A stretch of 64,000 bases of DNA, taken from contig JAEUWY010000006.1 of the NCBI GenBank assembly GCA_022059125.1, positions 1,984,001 through 2,048,000 on the forward strand, written 5' to 3'. The translations under genes and the position numbers were made by a program. Shown here in pieces: positions 57,729 to 64,000 of the stretch. This DNA comes from Corynespora cassiicola. Its lineage: Eukaryota; Ascomycota; Dothideomycetes; Pleosporales; Corynesporascaceae. The notes under the pieces are model-generated. The model made no database searches and had not been told where the DNA came from. It saw nothing but the letters and a program-made list of their open reading frames with translations. Within the stretch, counting starts at the first letter, position 1, and every line of letters begins with the position of its first letter.

Positions 57729-60700
57729 TTATTCCTTCTTCCCAAATAAACCATCACCAACAAGCGCAGACCGACTTGCGGCCAATTCGGCGAACTGCAA
57801 AAGTGGCATAGGGTTCATGATCTCCAACATCTGCACCGAACTTACCAAGACCGAGTTCACGTGCTTCCTTAGCTCTGTGGCTGTGAGAGAATCTAACCCA
57901 TAACTAATGAAACTTCGTTCCGGCAGAACCGTTGACTCCTCCACATCCAACAGCTGCGACACCACTCCTTTCAGGGATGTCAAGGTCGCCTTTATGGCTG
58001 CCTCAGCCGTTGTAGCTTCTCTGAGCGCGGACTGCACGTCAAATTCTCCTTCCTTCACAGTTGCGGCTTGGCTGCTAACAGGTTTGAACCAGATGTGAGA
58101 GAAGCGTGCATCAGGACGCTGCAGGGCGGCAATTTTTGACCCTGAATCAGGATACTCCTGTCTGAATCCAACGAGAACCTGTCCTTCAGCAGGGCTAGGA
58201 GCAATTGGATGACAAATGGAGAAGCTGATAGCCGTTACGACAGTGTCAATGTCAACTTGGCGCAAGCCGTGACGGCGCAAGAACTCAGTCGATTCCGCCG
58301 ATGCTCCCCGGCCTTCGCCAGCCACCATGCTGAGATCGAGTGATCGGGCAGGCAGTCCTTTAGCAGCACAGGATCGTGCGAATGCATCTTGGAAGGCATT
58401 TCCGGTGTTGTAGGCGTTTTGTGCGTATGTTCCCTGTACGCCAACAACACTGCTGAGCATCGTGAAGAAATCAACGGTCGTTCCAAAGACCTCGTGGAGG
58501 TTAATGGTTCCGGCTACCTTTGCCTCGATTCCGTGCGTCCACTGCTCGTGTGTCATCGCTTCGAAGGGTCCATCCTGTACCTTTATTAGTAATCTGATTC
58601 TTGGAGCGTGGATAATGGTTTGAGACCTACCTCAAAGACGGTACCTGCATGGATCACTCCACGCACGGGTCGTGAGCCAGATCCTTGAGCTATTGTTTTG
58701 AGTTTCTCAAAATCACTAGCCGTTCCCTTGACATTAACAAGCTCTATGCCTTGCTGCTGAAGCTCTTCAGCGAGATGTTTGGCTTCTACTTTGTCATTCC
58801 CAGACGGTGAAAGTGTGATAATGCGTCTGGCTCCCAATTGAGCTAGGAATCGGATAATGACTCTGCCAAGACCGCCAGTGCCACCAACCACAAAGTATGA
58901 TGCATCTTGCTTAAGCTTAGCTGGCGCAGGTCGAGGTGGCTGGGTCATCAACGGCATGTTTGAATCAACTTTCAGAATCTTCTTCTCTTGCTGCGAGCCA
59001 GATAACAAAGATTGGAAGGCTCCCTGGGCTTCCGTGAGGGGATTCACAGTGAGAGGTTTCAAGCCTTGAACCTTCGACGAGTTGACCAGGTCGAGCACCG
59101 TTGCGAATATTTCTTTTAGCAATCCGGGTTTAGCCATTGCCAAAAGTGCCATGTTGACATGTGTGTAAGACGCATTGTTCTTGCTCTGTAGCCTTCCAGT
59201 TCGACGCGCATCTTGGCTGCCGACATCGATCAAATGGCCAAAAGGTGCGACGATGGAAGAAATCTCATCAGTCGCTTGGCTAGGAGCACAGTTGACCACG
59301 ATGTCAACGCCGCTGCCATTGGCCTTGGTGAACATTTCGGGTGCGCCCTCCAGATCTTCTACAGAGAAGATGTTGGTTGCTGGGATATTCCACCGCTGCT
59401 GTAGCGATGCACGCTCATCTGGCGTGCTTGCAGTGAGGAAAATTTCCCCTGCCCCCAAATGTCTCGATAGTGCAATTGCCGCTTGTCCGACAGGATTTGT
59501 TGCCTGGTGAATCAGAACTGTCTCACCGGCTTGCATACCAGCCAGGTTTCTGAGGCAGAAAAACCCGGTTCCATATGTCAGGGGTACTGTGACAGCTTCC
59601 TCAATACTCATCCCCTGGGGAACCTTGACGGCTTTGTGGGTACTGATGTTGCTGTAAAGCGCCAGTCCATTTGATTCGAAGGCATATACAATGTCGCCGA
59701 TTGAAAAGTCTGTCGCCTGCAACCCCTTCTCCACAACCACGCCAACTCCTTCTGTGAGAAGATTGGGTTCTCCGGCCGACTCGCCGTTAATGGTGTTTAT
59801 ATCAAGGGGATTGGTAGAGAAAGCCTTGATCATAACCCGAATCTCCTGATCGCCCACGACTTTGCTGTGTTCTGCCCTATCGACCCAGTGCAGAGTGTTG
59901 AGCATGCCTGCTGTGCGGATCTTTAAACCAAGAGCCCGGGCTTCTGCACCATGTAATTCAATTTTCGGGTGGTAGGACGATGTGGAGTTCTCGATAAATT
60001 TAGTCCCGGTAGCATGAGCGAAAGCACGCTGCACAAAGACGGCGCCGTCTCGTTCGGCGAACTCCCACTCCCACTCGGTCCGCTTGGGAGCCGTTATTTT
60101 GCCTTCGAGAAGCGCAACATAGAGGTTGTAGACGCTTTCAGCATTCTGCGTGTGGGATTTGGAGGCGGCATCGATATCTAGCGTGACGAGCTGTAAGTCA
60201 GGATACTCGACCCTGAGACTTCGAGTAAAACCATGAGATAGACTCATAGCAGGATTCGAACCATCCAAAGACCCGTTATTGGTGATCCACAACACACGAC
60301 TAGCCGTGGTCATGAAATCTCGCAGTATTTCCCATGCTTTTGGTGTTATGTGTTCCAAGAATGGATTGGATGCTTCTAGCAGAACGATCAAGGTGCCATA
60401 GTTCACTACAGCGCTTTCGAGCGAAGCTGCCACAACCGAGGCGCCCTTGGCCTGAGATCGAAGTCGAGACACGATGTTTAGAGCTAACTCGTCTGGTTCC
60501 TCTGATGGGAGAAGAACAGTGACAGACTCACTCGTTATTGAGCTGGAAGGAAGCGCTCGAGCGATCAGGACACTCGTTTCGTGCTCTTCAGCTGTCTCAA
60601 GATCTTGTACTTCAGACAGATCGGTGAAACCGCTTTCAATCAACACTTCCTCCCATTGGGGAACTTTCATAAACTTAGCGTGGGCAAGTCTGGGGTCCTC

Positions 60701-63700
60701 ATTAGAGAGACTGGTCGAGATCAATTCCCACTTGATCGTTGGTTCGGTGACCTCCACAAAAACCATGGCCCCTTGATCTTTCAACAGAGATTTGAGCCGG
60801 GGTAGTGCGACGGCCAGGTTTGGAACCGAATGACTCAAGAACGAGGGGATAAGCAGCACATCAAACGTTCCTGGCTGAACATCGTGAGACGCACACGAGT
60901 CCATGAGATTTAGCTTCACGTATTCTGACGGATCATCGGAATCTTCAGGCTCGGAACTGGGTGCTGTGCCAGCTGGCTTTGTGACAGCATAAGTGCAGCT
61001 CCAATCTTCGTCTCTCAGGCCGTTCGCAAAATCAGAGGATATCAGCAGGCGATCGACGATGGATTTCAGTTCCTCATAGTCTGAACCGATGGTTAAGATC
61101 CGAAGATTTGGTCTTTTCAACCGCAAAATCCTGAGATATGCAGCAATGTGATGGAAGGAACGTTGAAATGCGAGATTCCCGTTGGATATGCTTTTCATCA
61201 GGCTTCCTTGAGTTGGTGACCGTAATCCGCTGTCTCCGCCTTTAGCGACCTGAGTGAACAGGTCTAGCATTGCCTGACCCAGCGGCCCTGTGGCCAATAA
61301 GTTTTCTTGCAAATCCAGACTCATTTCAAGCACCGCAACTAGCTCTAGGTATTTGCTCAGTTGAGCCAGACGATCGTTGAAAATCTGGTTCCTGGAGTCA
61401 GGTTCCGGGCATGTCATTTGCAAATGCTTGACGGCAGCTTGGCAGTATCTTTCAACGATCGAGACGGTCTTGGCCATGGTTGGATCGACTGTGGTGGCTG
61501 TTTGACGAATCCACTTGACCAAGGCTTGTGGCGTCGAATGTAGCGGGTCAAGAACCCAGTCTATCCAATGGCAGATAGATTCTTCATCTAGTCCTTCCGG
61601 AGTCTGATCTTCTTGCTCCAGCCCGGCATAACGAACACCATCGGCCCTAATGTAAGCTGGTTGAGAAGTATGGGCTGGATCCGTGATCGTCACTCCGGCT
61701 CGCGCCTTCAAGATGCCAAAATCTGCCACCTCGGTCTCAGCCCTCAGCGTAGTATCTGCTTGAGATGGAATGTCGGTGGAGATGTAAAGCTCGTCTATGC
61801 CCTCGAGGAGATAAATCGTTTTCAACTTGTCACCTAGTTTCAGCGCCGCAAAGGGTGATTGGAAAGCTGCCTCAAGGGTCAAGGGGTGAACCAGACATGG
61901 TTGCTCAATGCCTCCTGGCATCTCGGTGCTAGTGTTGGGGATAGAAAAGTCGCATCTAGCGAATCCATGTGCGCCTCGGATCTCGTTCAATTGCGCAACA
62001 TGTCCGGTGTATTTAGCCCCGAGAGAGTGCAGCTCGCGATAGAGGCTTTCCGACGGGAATCTCTTGAGTTCTTGTGGACTGCTGATTTCTGGAAGCACGT
62101 TTGCAACCGGTGTCGAGCCAACAGAGACCATGCCACGGCAATGATCGGTAGACGCTTCCCCATCTGCTGCTAGCGTAAAGACGCGAAACTCGTACCAAGA
62201 CGCAGAGGATTCCCGAGCGGAGGAAGACAGAGGTCTCAACGATGTGATAGTCTCAACACCATTTTCCGTATCCGGGACGATCAGCACTCGAGTGAACTGA
62301 ACGTCACGGAAGTGAAGCGTGAGGCCTTTCCATCGACGCTTCTGGATCATGTACCGTTCTTTCAGGGCCTCAACAATCATGGAAACGTATGCAGCCCCTG
62401 GGTAGACGACCTGGTCCTGGATGACGTGTCCCTTGACCCACGGAATGGCTGAGCTGCGGAGATACACTCTCCAGGTGGGCTCATCGTGGATGCTGTCCAT
62501 GGTAGGCGCGCCCAAAATATCATGCTTAGGGAACTCCCGGAATCTGTATGCAGCACTCCGCCTGGATTCCGCCCAATGGGCTCTTTCATGATTCCACAAA
62601 TAATTCGGCAGCGTAACGAGTAGCTTTGGCTTTGGGTGATCCAAGACTGGCTCATTTATTGCTCGGAAGTTGACCGCACCGCCGCGCTGAAATAGCTGCC
62701 CGGAGAGTTGTAACAGCGCTTTTGAGCCGTTCTCGCCTCTTTTCAGCGCATTCTGGTAGATTGTAGGGCCTGGTGTGCCAGCAGCTTTGATGATTTGCGT
62801 AATGGGACCCTTCAGAGCGGCATGTGGCCCGACTTCGATAACCATGGTTTTTCCAGAAAGACCAGGACTCAACCAAGTAGCTCCCTGTGTAAGTATTTTG
62901 CCGAGTGCTTGAGAAAATCGCACGGGTGAGATTAGATTCTGCGTCCAATACGACGCGCCCATCTCCGTGCCGTCCAAGAGCTCCTCCGTCACAGAAGAGT
63001 ACAGTCGGACGCCATCTTTGCAGGGTTTTGGGCACAGGTTATTCATCGCTGCATGGTAATTTGCCTCGGCGAGTTTCATGTGGGCTGAGTGGTATGCCAC
63101 GTCAACATCCAGCTTGCGAGCAAAAACGCCTTGAGCATCGAGCCTGGCCTTGACACGGATGACATCATCCAAATCACCCGACAGAGTAGCGCTCTGGGGA
63201 CTGTTGTAGCATGCCACGGTAACCTTGTCGTCTGGTTCAATATATGCGAGCGCATCTTCAGCTGAGATGCCGACTGCCAGCATAGCTCCCTTCAAGTCCG
63301 GCCTTGATTTCCTAAGAGCTTCAACGTGGAAGCCACGGAAGTAGGCAACCTGCAAGGCTTCATTGGCAGTCAGGACTCCTGCAGCATATGCAGCAGCAAT
63401 TTCACCACTCGAGTGACCACAAACAACCTGTGGCTCTATCCCCCAGGAACTGAGAAGATCAAGCAAGGCCACTTGAACAGCTGTGCAACATGGTTGAGAA
63501 AGCCAGGCTTGATTGACGGATGATTCGTCTCCGGTCTTTTCTAGTTCCTCTAGCAGGTGCCAGTCGGCACCTAAGCGCAAAAACTCGGCTTCCGATCGTC
63601 GCATCGACTCTGCAAAGATTGGGTACTGTGGCATCAGGTCCAACCCCATTTGCGGCCATTGGGCGCCCTGGCCTAAATTCGACGTCAGTTTGTGTAAATG

Positions 63701-64000
63701 ATCCTCGTGGACAATAACGCACCAGTGAATGCAAAGCAAAGAGCGGGTTGTGGTCCCGCGGTTTCTAAGCGATTAATACCCTTGGCTATTTGGTCAAGGT
63801 TTTCGAGGAGTTCTGACTGCGTCGAGGCGGAGAACGACATTCGATAATCCCAATGAGATCGTCGGGAGAGTGTGAATGCCAGATCTGACAGGAGTGTGTC
63901 ACTCTTCCGAGCCCACTTCTGGGTCAAGGAGCGGCGTAATGCCTGTGCCGTCTCTTTCAGTGCACCTGCCCGACGATGGGAGATGGTAAAAATCTTGGGG
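57729..64000 (-). CDS. highly reducing type I polyketide synthase (5' end beyond window)
   Basis: Exons 64000-63723 (partial), 63672-58631 and 58574-57729 join in phase across 50- and 56-base introns, giving about 2,055 residues here. The ketosynthase must lie beyond the right edge. The domain order is as follows. AT has GHSSGEIAAAYAAG, active Ser at about 63408. DH has GHVIQDQVVYPGA and HPLTLEAAFQ. C-MeT core is at about 60550-61400. ER spans about 58960-59950. KR has VVGGTGGLGR, with SSVVG and Tyr in AQNAYNTGN. ACP has YGLDSLTA, with the phosphopantetheine Ser at about 57885. There is no thioesterase, as usual for fungal reducing synthases. DH has Glu where the catalytic Asp is expected and altered residues around the His. 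C-MeT lacks the glycine-rich SAM motif. ER has ATNPVG instead of the AAGGVG type. A reduced programme is therefore likely. Confidence 0.95.

Noticed and set aside
1..64000. CRISPR arrays, bacterial operons, rRNA genes
   Set aside because: No regularly spaced repeats or rRNA signatures; the gene structure is plainly eukaryotic.

Overview
This window is from the nuclear genome of a filamentous ascomycete (Pezizomycotina). The signs are spliceosomal introns of about 45-70 bases with GTRAGT-type donors and CTRAC-like branch sites, a Yap-type bZIP factor, a GPR1/FUN34/YaaH acetate-type transporter, a giant DUF3638/DUF3645-type fungal protein, and a highly reducing type I polyketide synthase. I cannot fix the class with confidence. 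All gene models below were spliced by eye and checked for phase.

Layout. 1-4.7 kb: a small secreted Cys protein (+), a microsatellite-rich gap and a bZIP factor (-). 4.7-17.6 kb: an accessory, partly decayed tract. It holds a GC-rich desert, a complete but nonsense-mutated Tc1/mariner copy with TA target duplication, a WD40 scrap, an orphan ORF, and two tandem paralogous single-pass membrane proteins, one carrying nonsense codons. 17.7-36 kb: mostly housekeeping genes, namely an iron-type alcohol dehydrogenase, methylenetetrahydrofolate reductase, a divergent triosephosphate-isomerase paralogue, an acetate-transporter family protein, a bestrophin-type anion channel, an F-box/2EXR-like protein and an unknown protein. 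They are separated by long gaps full of short tandem repeats. 36.4-45.7 kb: one gene for a giant P-loop protein of about 3,093 residues. 45.7-50.6 kb: AT-richer sequence with a degenerate reading frame, an intact enoyl-reductase-like gene and a pseudogene of a sugar-phosphate isomerase/epimerase.

50.6-64 kb: the left part of a secondary-metabolite cluster, all on the minus strand: MFS exporter, JmjC/cupin-like protein, BAHD-type acyltransferase, and a polyketide synthase whose ketosynthase lies beyond the right edge. A plausible division of labour is synthesis of a polyketide chain, acylation of a hydroxyl, and export; the JmjC-like protein could tailor or regulate. The DH, C-MeT and ER domains of the synthase all carry changes in signature motifs, while AT, KR and ACP look intact. 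A stand-alone enoyl reductase with an intact nucleotide motif sits about 9 kb beyond the synthase's 3' end, so a trans-acting reductase partnership is worth testing.
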